In this document: piece by piece, positions 1-6,904 of the stretch
How positions within the stretch are numbered: position 1 is the first letter of the stretch
Layout: each line of letters begins with the position of its first letter
Assembly: GCA_030916665.1 (NCBI GenBank)
Contig: JAUPWC010000583.1
Coordinates: forward strand, 1-8,002
Direction: 5' to 3'
Source: Verrucomicrobiota bacterium
GTDB lineage: Bacteria; Verrucomicrobiota; Verrucomicrobiia; Opitutales; Opitutaceae
Length of the DNA stretch: 8,002 bases
Notes under the pieces: generated by a model
The model's input: only the letters and a program-made list of their open reading frames with translations
Database searches by the model: none
Told to the model about the DNA's origin: nothing
Program-made: the position numbers and the translations under genes

Positions 1-701
1 ACGTGAACACCCCCGGCTTCAAGCGCAGCAAGATCGAGTTCCAGGATCTCCTCTACCAGAAGCCCCGCGCCGCGGGCGCCGACACCGGCGGCGGCAACCT
101 CGTGCCGACCGGCATCGAGGACGGCAACGGCTCGCGCGTCGCCGGCACCTCCAAGGTCTTCACCCAGGGCCAGCTCACGCAGACCGGCGAGAAGATGGAC
201 ATCGCCATCCAGGGCGAGGGCTTCTTCGAGGTCCAGCGCGCCGACGGCACCATCGGCTACACGCGCAACGGTTCCTTCAAGCTCAGCGCCAGCGGCCAGG
301 TCGTCACCGTCGACGGCCTCCCGGTCCTCAGCGGCTTCCAGCCGATCCCGCCGGGCGCCAGCTCCGTCGCCGTCTCCGAGAACGGCGAGGTCACCGTCCA
401 GTCAGCCAACGGCACCCAGTCCTTCCGCCTCACGCTCACCCGCTTCGCCAACCCCTCCGGCCTCCAGAGCCTGGGCGGCAACCTCTACCAGGAGACCGCG
501 GCCAGCGGCACCCCCGAGGCCGGCCAGCCGGGCGAGCAGGGCTTCGGCAGCACCATCCAGGGCTACGCCGAGGCGTCCAACGTCAACATCGTCGAGGAGA
601 TGGTGAACCTCATCGTCGCCCAGCGCGCCTACGAGGTGAACTCCAAGTCCATCCAGGCCTCCGACGAAATGCTCCAGAACGTCGCCAACCTCAAACGCTG
701 A
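1..701 (+). CDS. flgG: Flagellar distal rod protein FlgG (5' end missing)
   Basis: FlgG forms the distal rod, the drive shaft that crosses the periplasm inside the P and L rings. The visible part, 232 codons in the frame starting at base 3, begins inside the conserved N-terminal rod motif (VNTPGFKRSKIEFQDLLYQ), so the true start lies upstream; about 25-30 residues are missing relative to the usual ~260-residue family length. The segment after DLLYQ (KPRAAGADTGGGNLVPTG) matches the position of the FlgG-specific insertion that separates FlgG from FlgE and FlgF. It is followed by the FlgE/F/G-type core (MDIAIQGEGFFEV, YTRNGSFKL) and the C-terminal motif NVNIVEEMVNLIVAQRAYEVNSK and DEMLQNVANL. 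GTG at base 3 is an internal Val codon. The stop TGA ends 5 bases before flgA. Identification is firm; FlgF is the main alternative and fits less well. Confidence 0.96.
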   Translation, partial: VNTPGFKRSKIEFQDLLYQKPRAAGADTGGGNLVPTGIEDGNGSRVAGTSKVFTQGQLTQTGEKMDIAIQGEGFFEVQRADGTIGYTRNGSFKLSASGQVVTVDGLPVLSGFQPIPPGASSVAVSENGEVTVQSANGTQSFRLTLTRFANPSGLQSLGGNLYQETAASGTPEAGQPGEQGFGSTIQGYAEASNVNIVEEMVNLIVAQRAYEVNSKSIQASDEMLQNVANLKR

Positions 702-706
702 GCCCC

Positions 707-1414
707 ATGCGCCGCCTGCTGCCCCTTTGCCTCCTGCTCCTCGCCCTGCGCCCGCTCGCCGCGGAAGCGCCCGCCCCCGCGGTCGGCCCGCTCGCGCAGG
801 ACGCCTTCGTCTCCTCCCTCGCGCGCGATCTCGCCACGCATTTCAATCTCGAGGGCGAACTGCAGCTCGAGCTGCTCCGCGTGTGGACCCCGCCGCAGCT
901 CGTCGCCCGTGACTGGCAGGTGATCATCACCGAGTATCCTTCCGTCGCCGCCTCCGCCATGCTGCTCCGCTGCCGCATCCTCGCCGACGGCAACCCCACC
1001 GCCGAGGCCACGATCACGCTCCGCGCCTCGCACTGGCGCGACGCCTGGATCGCCCGCCAGCCGCTCATGCACGGCACCCCCTTCGATCCCGCCCTGCTGG
1101 AAACCCGCCGCGTGGACCTGTTCCGCGACCGCGACGCGCTCCCCGCCGCCGTCGGCGACCAGACCTTCATTTTTGCCCGCGCCGTCAATGCCGGCCGCAC
1201 CGTTACCTGGCGCGATGTCGCCCGCCGTCCCCTCGTCAAGAAGGGCGACATGGTCGAGGTCAGCGCCGCCGAGGGCACGCTCTCCATCACCATGAAGGCG
1301 CTCGCCCTCCAGAGCGGCGCCCACGGCGAGGCCGTCACGCTCCGCAATCTCGAATCCCGCAAGGACTTCACCGCCTTTGTCATCGATGAAAACCGTGTCC
1401 AAGTCCGCTTCTAA
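707..1414 (+). CDS. flgA: Flagellar P-ring assembly chaperone FlgA
   Basis: FlgA is a periplasmic chaperone needed for FlgI to polymerise into the P ring around the rod. The 235-residue product begins with a clear Sec signal peptide (MRR, then a Leu-rich core, with a likely cut after about residue 19-21 near LAAEA). The middle is poorly conserved. The C-terminal half has the SAF/FlgA layout: a basic/acidic linker around ETRRVDLFRDRDAL (132-145), VNAGRTVTWRDVARRPLVKKGDMVEV (160-185), then a beta-rich end with LSITMKALALQSGAHGEAVTLRNLESRK (192-219). The RPLVKKGD motif (174-181) is the most diagnostic. Length is near the family norm (~220). The ATG lies 5 bases after flgG and has no Shine-Dalgarno sequence, so translation is probably coupled. 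The 3' end overlaps flgH. Its place directly before flgH and flgI supports the call. Confidence 0.93.
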   Translation: MRRLLPLCLLLLALRPLAAEAPAPAVGPLAQDAFVSSLARDLATHFNLEGELQLELLRVWTPPQLVARDWQVIITEYPSVAASAMLLRCRILADGNPTAEATITLRASHWRDAWIARQPLMHGTPFDPALLETRRVDLFRDRDALPAAVGDQTFIFARAVNAGRTVTWRDVARRPLVKKGDMVEVSAAEGTLSITMKALALQSGAHGEAVTLRNLESRKDFTAFVIDENRVQVRF

Positions 1415-2015
1415 GGCCCTCTGCCTCGTCGCCGCCCTCGGCTGCACGCTCGCCGCGCAGGCCGGTTCGCTGTGGCCCGCCGAGACGCAGCGCGGCATGA
1501 CCTCCGACCGCCGCGCCTCCCGCGTGGGTGACATCCTGACCGTGGTCGTGGCCGAGTCCGCCACCGCCAGCAGCGCGCAGACCAAGTCCGCCAACCGCGA
1601 CTCCAGCCTCGAGGACGCCATCGGCCAGTTCATCTACAGCGCCGCGACCTCCGGCCGGTTCACCCACAACGGCGCGCTGCCCTCCAGCAGCGCCAGCGGC
1701 AAGTCCAGCTACACCGGCGGCGGCCAGGTGAACAATTCCCAGACCCTCACCGCCCGCGCGGCCGTGCTCGTCACCGACGTGCTGCCCAACGGCAACCTCG
1801 TGATTGAGGGCGCCCGCATGGTCACGTTCTCCGGCGAGACCCAGCATGTGGTCCTGCGCGGCGTCGTGCGCGCGCACGATGTCTCCGCCGCCAACACCGT
1901 GCTCTCCAGCAACGTGGCCGACGCCCGCGTCGAGTTCCTCAGCGAAGGCACCCTGACCGAGGCCCAGAAGCGCGGCTGGCTCTCGAAGCTCTACGAGAAG
2001 CTCCGCCCGTTCTAA
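1386..2015 (+). CDS. flgH: Flagellar L-ring protein FlgH
   Basis: FlgH forms the L ring, the outer-membrane bushing of the basal body. I chose ATG 1386 (209 residues) rather than the in-frame TTG at 1377 because it gives a normal signal peptide (MKTVSKSASK, then a hydrophobic stretch). Diagnostic motifs are GSLW (27-30), TSDRRASRVGDILTVVVAESATASS (about 39-63), the middle part ending NSQTLTARAAVLVTDVLPNGNLVIEGAR, VVLRGVVRAHDVSAANTVLSSNVADARVEF, and the C-terminal GWLSKLYEKLRPF. FlgH is normally a lipoprotein. Here Cys20 sits in A-A-L-G-C, a weak lipobox without Leu at -3 and with Lys10 close by; a signal peptidase I site AQA|GS (24-26) is also possible, which would remove the Cys. The start lies inside the end of flgA (29-base overlap), indicating coupled translation. 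There is no Shine-Dalgarno sequence. Confidence 0.95.
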   Translation: MKTVSKSASKALCLVAALGCTLAAQAGSLWPAETQRGMTSDRRASRVGDILTVVVAESATASSAQTKSANRDSSLEDAIGQFIYSAATSGRFTHNGALPSSSASGKSSYTGGGQVNNSQTLTARAAVLVTDVLPNGNLVIEGARMVTFSGETQHVVLRGVVRAHDVSAANTVLSSNVADARVEFLSEGTLTEAQKRGWLSKLYEKLRPF

Positions 2016-2029
2016 CCCTCACCGACGCC

Positions 2030-3136
2030 ATGACACGGATGTTGTCCCGTTTCCTCGCCCTCTGCCTCGCGGTCCTCCCGGCCGCCGGGCTCCACGCCTC
2101 GCGCGTCAAGGATCTCACCATCGTCGAGGGTGGCCGCGACAACCAGCTGGTCGGCTATGGCCTCGTGGTCGGCCTCGCCGGCGACGGCGACAGCAACGCC
2201 GCCTCCACGCTGCGCGCGGTCTCCAACATTCTCCAGCGCCACGGCCTCACGGTCGAGTCCACCGACATCAAGGCCAAGAACGTGGCCGCGGTCATGCTCA
2301 CGGCCGACATCAGCGCCTTCCTCAAGCCCGGCGCCCGCATCGACGTCACCGTCGCGGCGATGGGCGACGCCAAGAGCCTCCAGGGCGGCGTGCTCCTCCA
2401 GACCCCGCTGCTCGGCGCCGACGGCCGCGTCTATGCCGTCGCGCAGGGCCCGGTCGCCATCGGCGGCTTCCTCGGCGGCGCGGGCGGCGCGGGCGGCGCC
2501 ACCGTGCAGAAGAATCACCCGACGGTCGGCAGCATCAGCAACGGCGCCATCGTCGAGCGCGAGATCGTCGCGACCTTCGTGCAGGACGACACGCTCCGCC
2601 TCCTGCTGCACAATCCCGACTTCACCTCCGCGGCCCGCATGGCCGAGGCCATCAACACCCGCTATGCCGCCTCGGCGCACGCCGTCGATGCCGCCACGAT
2701 CCGGGTCAAGATGCCCGAGGAATACCGCGGCCGCGACGTGGCCTTCCTCGCCGACCTCGGCACCGTCGAGGTCCAGCCCGACACGCTCGCCCGCATCGTG
2801 ATCAACGAGCGCACCGGCACCATCGTGGCCACCTCCACCGTCCGCCTCTCGCAGGTCGCCATCGCGCACGGCTCGCTCACGATCACCGTCACCTCCAACG
2901 TCGGCGTCAGCCAGCCCAACGCGTTCGCGCCGGGCGGCCAGACGGTCGCCGTGCCCAGCACCCAGACCGCCGTCAACGAGGGCAAGGGCGGCTTCACCAT
3001 TCTCAACGATCCCCCGAGCATCGAGCGGCTTGCCGCCGCCCTGAACTCCCTCGGCGTGTCCACCCGCGACATGATGGCGATCTTCCAGTCCCTCAAGCGC
3101 TCGGGCGCCCTCCAGGCCGAGCTGATCATCAACTGA
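2030..3136 (+). CDS. flgI: Flagellar P-ring protein FlgI
   Basis: FlgI is exported to the periplasm and, with FlgA's help, polymerises into the P ring in the peptidoglycan layer. The 368-residue length is the family norm. Residues 1-23 are a signal peptide (hydrophobic LALCLAVLPAAG, cut likely after LHA), and the mature start SRVKDLTIVEGGRDNQLVGYGLVVGLAGDGD is near-invariant in the family. Other conserved blocks are NILQRHGL, KNVAAVMLTADI, PGARIDVTVAAMGDAKSLQGG, TPLLGADG, QKNHPTVGSISNGAIVERE, GTIVATSTVRLSQVAIAHGSLTITV and the end TRDMMAIFQSLKRSGALQAEL. Residues 149-157 are GGAGGAGGA, encoded by a 9-base tandem repeat. ATG 2030 was chosen, 14 bases after flgH; ATG 2039 is a possible alternative and would also leave a usable signal peptide. 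No Shine-Dalgarno sequence is seen. Confidence 0.97.
   Translation: MTRMLSRFLALCLAVLPAAGLHASRVKDLTIVEGGRDNQLVGYGLVVGLAGDGDSNAASTLRAVSNILQRHGLTVESTDIKAKNVAAVMLTADISAFLKPGARIDVTVAAMGDAKSLQGGVLLQTPLLGADGRVYAVAQGPVAIGGFLGGAGGAGGATVQKNHPTVGSISNGAIVEREIVATFVQDDTLRLLLHNPDFTSAARMAEAINTRYAASAHAVDAATIRVKMPEEYRGRDVAFLADLGTVEVQPDTLARIVINERTGTIVATSTVRLSQVAIAHGSLTITVTSNVGVSQPNAFAPGGQTVAVPSTQTAVNEGKGGFTILNDPPSIERLAAALNSLGVSTRDMMAIFQSLKRSGALQAELIIN
2474..2500 (+). repeat. 9-base tandem repeat, three copies, inside flgI
   Basis: The unit GGCGGCGCG occurs at 2474-2482 and 2483-2491, with a third copy at 2492-2500 that differs in its last base. It is in frame and encodes three Gly-Gly-Ala units in the loop just before the conserved QKNHPTVG block of FlgI. 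The unit is a multiple of three, so copy-number change would lengthen or shorten a glycine-rich loop without breaking the frame. This loop is naturally Gly-rich in FlgI, so it may be no more than that. Confidence 0.8.
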
Positions 3137-3139
3137 GCT

Positions 3140-3463
3140 ATGAGCGTCACCCCCGTCAACGCCACCGCCGCCGCCGCCGCGAGCCTCGCCGCCGCCGGCA
3201 AGCCGCAGGCCCTGCGCAACCTCCCGCAGGCCGACCAGGTCCGCGCGGCCGCCGGCCAGTTCGAGGCCATCATCCTCCGCCAGATGCTGCAGGAAAGCGT
3301 CGGCAAGATCGCCGGCGAAGGCCCCTCGGGCAACGTCTATGGCTACCTCCTCACCGACGTGATCGCCAACAAGCTCAGCGAAGGCGGCGGCCTCGGCCTC
3401 TCCGGCATGCTGCAGCAGCAGCTCACCCCGCGCGCCGCCTCGGCGCCGAAAGGATCCCAATGA
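3140..3463 (+). CDS. flgJ: FlgJ-type rod-binding protein, single domain
   Basis: This 107-residue protein matches the N-terminal rod-binding domain of FlgJ, which caps the growing rod and helps FlgF/FlgG polymerise in the periplasm. After an Ala-rich start (residues 9-19), the domain runs from about residue 31 to 96: ADQVRAAAGQFEAIILRQML, the Gly/Ser turn GEGPSGNVYGYLLTDVIANKLSEGGGLGLSGML. The muramidase domain that follows in enterobacterial FlgJ (~310 residues) is absent; short forms like this are common outside gamma- and betaproteobacteria, and a separate lytic enzyme then opens the peptidoglycan. No signal peptide is seen, in keeping with export by the flagellar type III system. ATG lies 3 bases after the flgI stop, and the last bases overlap the flgN start (ATGA), so all three are likely translated in sequence. 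Confidence 0.9.
   Translation: MSVTPVNATAAAAASLAAAGKPQALRNLPQADQVRAAAGQFEAIILRQMLQESVGKIAGEGPSGNVYGYLLTDVIANKLSEGGGLGLSGMLQQQLTPRAASAPKGSQ
3449..3454 (+). promoter_or_regulatory. Ribosome binding site of flgN
   Basis: AAAGGA sits five bases before ATG 3460, inside the end of flgJ. It is the only clear Shine-Dalgarno-like motif among the ten starts in this window, and it supports ATG 3460 as the flgN start. It could be chance, since it encodes Lys-Gly of FlgJ. Confidence 0.5.
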
Positions 3464-3960
3464 ACGAACCCTGGACCATCATCGCGGAATCCCTCCGCAC
3501 CGAGATCGCCGGCTTCGGCGGCCTCCTGAACCTTTTCGAGCGGCAGCAGCAGAGCCTGTTCGCCCGCGACACCGAGAGCGTGCTGCTCCTGAGCGGCGAA
3601 ATCGAGGCGCACACCCGCGCCATGTCGGACCAGCGCCAGCGCCGCGAGCAGATCGTGGCCGAGTTCGCCCTCTCGCAGGGCCAGCCCGCCCGCGCCACGC
3701 TGCGCTCGCTCCTGCCCTTCATCGCCGCCGAGGCCCGCCCGCTGATCGAGGCGCTCATCGCCGAGGTCAACGTGCTGATCCACCGCGTGCGCCGCCTCAC
3801 CCGGCAGAACCACACGCTGCTCGCCCGCACGGTCGAGGCGCAACAGGAGCTGATGCGCACGCTCCGCCCGGATGCGTTCCAGCACACCTACTCGGCCAGC
3901 GGCCAGCGCACGCTCACCGCCGCCGCCCGCGCCACCGGCGCCCTCCAGGCCGCCGGCTGA
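3460..3960 (+). CDS. flgN: FlgN-like flagellar export chaperone
   Basis: FlgN is a cytoplasmic chaperone that binds the C-terminal helices of FlgK and FlgL and brings them to the flagellar export gate. The 166-residue product is almost entirely predicted helix, with Leu/Arg/Glu/Gln-rich segments suited to a helical bundle: about 8-55 (ESLRTEIAGFGGLLNLFERQQ onward) and 90-135 (AEARPLIEALIAEVNVLIHRVR onward). The pattern of an N-terminal LLNLFERQQQSLFARDTESVLLLSGEIEAHTRAM resembles the FlgN N-terminal helix pair. There is no signal peptide or membrane segment. Sequence conservation in this family is low, so the call leans on size, helical make-up and position: it overlaps flgJ by 4 bases and lies directly before its expected clients flgK and flgL. 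The C-terminal ~30 residues are Ala/Gly/Thr-rich and probably disordered. Confidence 0.8.
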   Translation: MNEPWTIIAESLRTEIAGFGGLLNLFERQQQSLFARDTESVLLLSGEIEAHTRAMSDQRQRREQIVAEFALSQGQPARATLRSLLPFIAAEARPLIEALIAEVNVLIHRVRRLTRQNHTLLARTVEAQQELMRTLRPDAFQHTYSASGQRTLTAAARATGALQAAG

Positions 3961-3961
3961 T

Positions 3962-4099
3962 GTGATTTTCGATTTTGGATTCTCGATTCTCGATTGAAAC
4001 CAGTTTCCACCTCCACTCACCAACTCCGCCCCACGATCGCCCCTTCGACGACTTCCGGATTCTGAAATCGAAAATCTAGAATCCAAAATCGAAAATCAC
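3962..4099. repeat. Long inverted repeat built of AT-rich heptamers between flgN and flgK
   Basis: Arms at 3962-3995 and 4066-4099 are reverse complements over 34 bp with only two mismatches (at 3984 and 3989); the outer 22 bp are perfect. A 70-base GC-rich spacer (3996-4065) separates them. The left arm is four tandem heptamers from 3964 (GATTTTC, GATTTTG, GATTCTC, GATTCTC) followed by GATTG; the right arm read on the other strand gives GATTTTC, GATTTTG, GATTCTA, GATTTTC, GATTTCA. The outer 22-mer is only about one third G+C, in sharp contrast to its surroundings. The right arm ends one base before the flgK start codon, so in mRNA it would place the flgK initiation region at the base of a very stable stem. 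No T-run follows, so it is not a standard terminator. I see no target-site duplication. It looks like an inserted or expanded intergenic repeat family. Confidence 0.9.
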
Positions 4100-4100
4100 C

Positions 4101-5495
4101 ATGTCCGGTCTCTTCACCACCCTCAACTCGACCACGATGGCGCTCAATGCGCACAGCCGGGCCATCGAGACCAGCGGACGCAATCTCGCCAACGTCAACA
4201 ACCCGAACTACGCCCGCCAGCGCGTGCTTTACGGGGATCGCGGCACGGTGGAGACCGCGCAGGGGGTGCAGAGCTTCGGCCTCGAGGTGCTGTCGGTGCA
4301 GCAGCTCCGCGACCAGCTCCTCGACCGGCAGCTGCTCCGCGAGATCGGCCTGAGCGGCTCCTTCGACGCGCAGGAGCAGTCGCTCCAGCGCGCCCAGGCC
4401 GGCCTCGGCCAGGCCATCTCGGCCAGCGGCGCCGCCACCGGCGGTCTCGCCGCCTCGCTCGACAGTTTCTTCAACGCCTTCCAGAGCCTCGCCGCCCGGC
4501 CCACCGACATGGGCACGCGCGAAGCCCTCCTGCAGCAGGCCCGCATCCTCACCGACACCATGCGCGAGACCGACACCCGGCTCGCCCAGGTGCAGACCGA
4601 CCTCGGCACCGAGGTCACCGCCGACGTGGCGGAGGTCAACCGCCTGATCACCACGATCGCCGAGCTCAACACCCAGATCGGCCGCTTCGAGGTCAACCGC
4701 CCCGGCGTCGCCGTGGACCTGCGCGACCAGCGTCAGGCCCGCCTCGAAGAGCTGGCCGCCATTCTGCCCGTCAACGTGACCGATCTCGGCAACGGCCAGA
4801 TCAGCCTTTCCGTCAAGGATGCCAGCAACGCCGACATCGTGCTGCTCGACGGCGAGACCGTGAACGGCAGCGTCGCCTTCACCGGCACGGGTCTCACCGG
4901 CGGCTCGCCGGCCACCGCCATCGCCCTGAGCTCCGGCTCGGTCCACGGCGCGCTGTCCGTGCGCGACGGCGCGGTCCAGACCCTGCGCGACAGCCTCGAC
5001 ACCTTTGCCGAACAGCTCGTGACCGCGGTCAACGCCGCCTACAACCCGAGCAGCACGGCCGGCGCGGATTTCTTCGACCCGGCCGGTCTGACCGCCGGCA
5101 CGATCGCCGTGCGCACCGGCCTGACCGGCGCCACCCTCGTGACGGGCAGCAGCGGCGCGGCCGGCGACAACACCATCGCGGTCGCCGTGGCCCGGCTCGC
5201 CACCCAGTCCTTCTCCACCGGCTCCGGCGACCTGATCGACGGCACGCTCGGCCAGTTCTACTCGCGCTCCGTGAGCGATCTCGCGCAGGCGCTTTCCACC
5301 GCCGGTTCCCGCGCCTCGGACCAGGACAAGATCCAGCAGCTCGTGCGCAACCAGCGCGACACCGTGAGCGGCGTCTCGCTCGACGAGGAGATGGCCGACC
5401 TCGTGAAGTTTCAGCGCGCCTTCCAGGCCTCCTCCCGCGTCTTCTCCATCGTGGACGACCTCCTCGAAACCATCGTCACCCAGCTCGGTCGCTGA
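4101..5495 (+). CDS. flgK: Hook-filament junction protein FlgK (HAP1)
   Basis: FlgK is the first junction protein between the hook and the filament, exported through the flagellar type III channel with FlgN as chaperone. The 464-residue product starts with the rod/hook-type helix MSGLFTTLNSTTMALNAHSRAIETSGRNLANVNNPNYARQR (1-41), in which NLANVNNPNY is the signature. It continues with a helical part that includes GGLAASLDSFFNAFQSLAARPTDMGTREALLQQA, then NRLITTIAELNTQIGRFEV and a DLRDQRQARLEELA block. It ends with the FlgK C-terminal motif SGVSLDEEMADLVKFQRAFQASSRVFSIVDDLLETIV. It is shorter than Salmonella FlgK (~550) because the exposed middle is smaller, which is common. The ATG follows the inverted repeat immediately (upstream AATCACC) and has no Shine-Dalgarno sequence, so expression may be set by the repeat structure. 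flgL follows after 8 bases. Confidence 0.96.
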   Translation: MSGLFTTLNSTTMALNAHSRAIETSGRNLANVNNPNYARQRVLYGDRGTVETAQGVQSFGLEVLSVQQLRDQLLDRQLLREIGLSGSFDAQEQSLQRAQAGLGQAISASGAATGGLAASLDSFFNAFQSLAARPTDMGTREALLQQARILTDTMRETDTRLAQVQTDLGTEVTADVAEVNRLITTIAELNTQIGRFEVNRPGVAVDLRDQRQARLEELAAILPVNVTDLGNGQISLSVKDASNADIVLLDGETVNGSVAFTGTGLTGGSPATAIALSSGSVHGALSVRDGAVQTLRDSLDTFAEQLVTAVNAAYNPSSTAGADFFDPAGLTAGTIAVRTGLTGATLVTGSSGAAGDNTIAVAVARLATQSFSTGSGDLIDGTLGQFYSRSVSDLAQALSTAGSRASDQDKIQQLVRNQRDTVSGVSLDEEMADLVKFQRAFQASSRVFSIVDDLLETIVTQLGR

Positions 5496-5503
5496 TCACC
5501 GCC

Positions 5504-6400
5504 ATGCGCATCGCCACCAACACCATCCACGACACGGTTGTCCGCCAGATCCAGCAGCTCGGCTCGCAGACCTCGAAGTTGCAGACGCAGGTTGCGACCG
5601 GGCAGCGCATCCTCTCCGCCGAAGATGCGCCCGCCGCCTCCGCCCGCGTGCTCAACCACCAGAGCGAGCTGCGCCGCGTGGACCAGTTCGACGAGAACGC
5701 CGCCCGCGCCATCGAGATCAGCCAGGCCACCTTCTCCGGCCTGCGCGACGTGAAGGAAATTTCCGACCGTGCCACCGAGCTGGCCACCCTGGGCCGTTCC
5801 CCCACGGGTCCCGAGGCGCTCACCGCCTATTCGGCCGAGGTCAACCAGCTCATCGAGCAGCTGCTGCAGGTCGGCAACACCCGCCTGGGCAACGACTACA
5901 TCTTCGCCGGCACCGCCGTGGATGCGCCGGCCTACTCCGCCACGCGCGACGTCGACGGCAACGTCACGGCCGTGACCTACGACGGCAACGCCAGCGTCGC
6001 CAGCATCCCCCTCTCCGAGGTTGCCAGCGTCGCGCCCGGTTCCACGTCGGACACCAATCTCGCCATCCGCGACCTCCTCAACCAGCTGGTGAGCCTGCGC
6101 GACGCCCTCTCCGCCAACGACAGCGCCGCGCTGGCGACCGCCCAGGGCGACCTGATCGCCGGCGAGGACGCGCTCGTCACGGCCCTGGCCGTCAACGGCG
6201 CCGTCCAGAGCCGCATCGAGGTCAACCGCGCCCAGCAGCAGGGTCGCGGCGACAGCATCGCCGAGCTGCTCGGCCGGGAAACGAGCGTCGATCTCCCCGA
6301 CGCGATCGTGCGGCTGAACCAGTCCCAGCTGGCCTACCAGGCCGCCCTCCAGTCTTCCGCGAGCATCATGAAAATCTCCCTCCTCGATTACATCCGCTAA
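5504..6400 (+). CDS. flgL: Hook-filament junction protein FlgL (HAP3)
   Basis: FlgL is the second junction protein, sitting between FlgK and flagellin. The 298-residue length is normal. The flagellin-type N-terminal helix is MRIATNTIHDTVVRQIQQLGSQTSKLQTQVATGQRILSAEDAPAASARVL (1-50), in which the TGQRILSAEDAPAA turn corresponds to SGKRI..PSDDP in relatives. The block TRLGNDYIFAGT (about 126-137) is the FlgL hallmark, followed by a small beta-rich exposed part with YDGNAS. The C-terminal coiled-coil helix runs RIEVNRAQQQGRGDSIAEL to LNQSQLAYQAALQSSASIMKISLLDYIR; LLDY(I/L) at the end is typical. ATG lies 8 bases after flgK with upstream ATCACCGCC and no Shine-Dalgarno sequence. FlgN encoded upstream is its expected chaperone. 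Flagellin is the obvious alternative, but the GNDYIFAGT motif and a separate fliC downstream exclude it. Confidence 0.95.
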   Translation: MRIATNTIHDTVVRQIQQLGSQTSKLQTQVATGQRILSAEDAPAASARVLNHQSELRRVDQFDENAARAIEISQATFSGLRDVKEISDRATELATLGRSPTGPEALTAYSAEVNQLIEQLLQVGNTRLGNDYIFAGTAVDAPAYSATRDVDGNVTAVTYDGNASVASIPLSEVASVAPGSTSDTNLAIRDLLNQLVSLRDALSANDSAALATAQGDLIAGEDALVTALAVNGAVQSRIEVNRAQQQGRGDSIAELLGRETSVDLPDAIVRLNQSQLAYQAALQSSASIMKISLLDYIR

Positions 6401-6425
6401 CCCCGCACCCCTCCCCCCCACCGCC

Positions 6426-6890
6426 ATGAAAGTCCTGTCCGCCCCGCCCATCGCCGAGATTCCCCAGCCGCCCGTCGCCAATCACTTCGAGCTCCCGCAG
6501 GGACTGATCGGCTTCAAGGATTACACCCGCGCCGAGCTGCTCTACATGCCCGACCACCTGCCGTTCCTGTGGCTTAAGCTCCACCGGGGCAGCGACTCCG
6601 TCCATTTCATCGTGATCGAGCCGGGCGGCCTCGTGGCCGGCTACGCGCCCGAGCTGTTCGACGCCGATGCCGAGGCGCTCGACCTCAAGGACGCCAGCGA
6701 GGCCATGCTCCTCAACATCGTCACGCTCCAGCACCAAAACCCGCTCGAAGCGAAGGTCAACCTCGTCGGTCCCATCGTCATGAACCGCCGCACGCGCATC
6801 GCCCGCCAGCTGGTGATCGCCAACTATTCCCACTACAGCGCCCACTGGCCGCTGGTGGCTCCGTCCGCCGACAACCGCGCGACCGCCTAA
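6426..6890 (+). CDS. fliW: Flagellar assembly factor FliW
   Basis: FliW is a small cytoplasmic beta-barrel protein that binds flagellin and, when flagellin is exported, is freed to bind CsrA and relieve its block on flagellin translation. The 154-residue product has the family pattern: [21 protein letters not shown] (21-41), [22 protein letters not shown] (46-67), a Leu/Asp/Glu segment around the middle, [47 protein letters not shown] (97-143). Length is near the usual 130-155. The first ~18 residues are Pro/Ala-rich and likely disordered. The leader (6401-6425) is a C-rich pyrimidine tract with a run of seven C and no Shine-Dalgarno sequence. Its direct position before csrA and flagellin is the classic fliW-csrA-hag arrangement best studied in Bacillus subtilis, and makes the role nearly certain. 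Confidence 0.95.
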   Translation: MKVLSAPPIAEIPQPPVANHFELPQGLIGFKDYTRAELLYMPDHLPFLWLKLHRGSDSVHFIVIEPGGLVAGYAPELFDADAEALDLKDASEAMLLNIVTLQHQNPLEAKVNLVGPIVMNRRTRIARQLVIANYSHYSAHWPLVAPSADNRATA

Positions 6891-6904
6891 CCGGAACCAC
6901 TCCC

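Noticed and set aside
3..5. GTG as the start of the first gene
   Set aside because: It is the Val of the conserved NVNTPGF motif inside FlgG; the real start is upstream of the window.
1377..1385. TTG start for flgH, three codons upstream
   Set aside because: ATG 1386 gives a normal signal peptide with a basic start; nothing favours the extra Met-Ser-Ser.
2012..3460. Long open frame of 482 codons on the minus strand opposite flgI and flgJ, and similar long minus-strand frames (629-1633, 4017-4946, 5411-6481, 7151-7873)
   Set aside because: They lie opposite well-identified flagellar genes, have biased Gly/Ala/Asp/His composition without family motifs, and are expected shadows of GC-rich third positions.
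4077..4082. TAGAAT as a -10 box for a flgK promoter
   Set aside because: No fitting -35 at 16-18 bases upstream, and the hexamer is part of the heptamer repeat, so the match is likely chance.
3962..4099. The inverted repeat as an intrinsic terminator
   Set aside because: No T-run follows the right arm, the 70-base spacer is far too long for a terminator loop, and the flgK start follows after one base.
3962..4099. The heptamer repeat as a CRISPR array or an insertion sequence
   Set aside because: Heptamers are contiguous without spacers, there are only two arms, no transposase or target duplication is visible.
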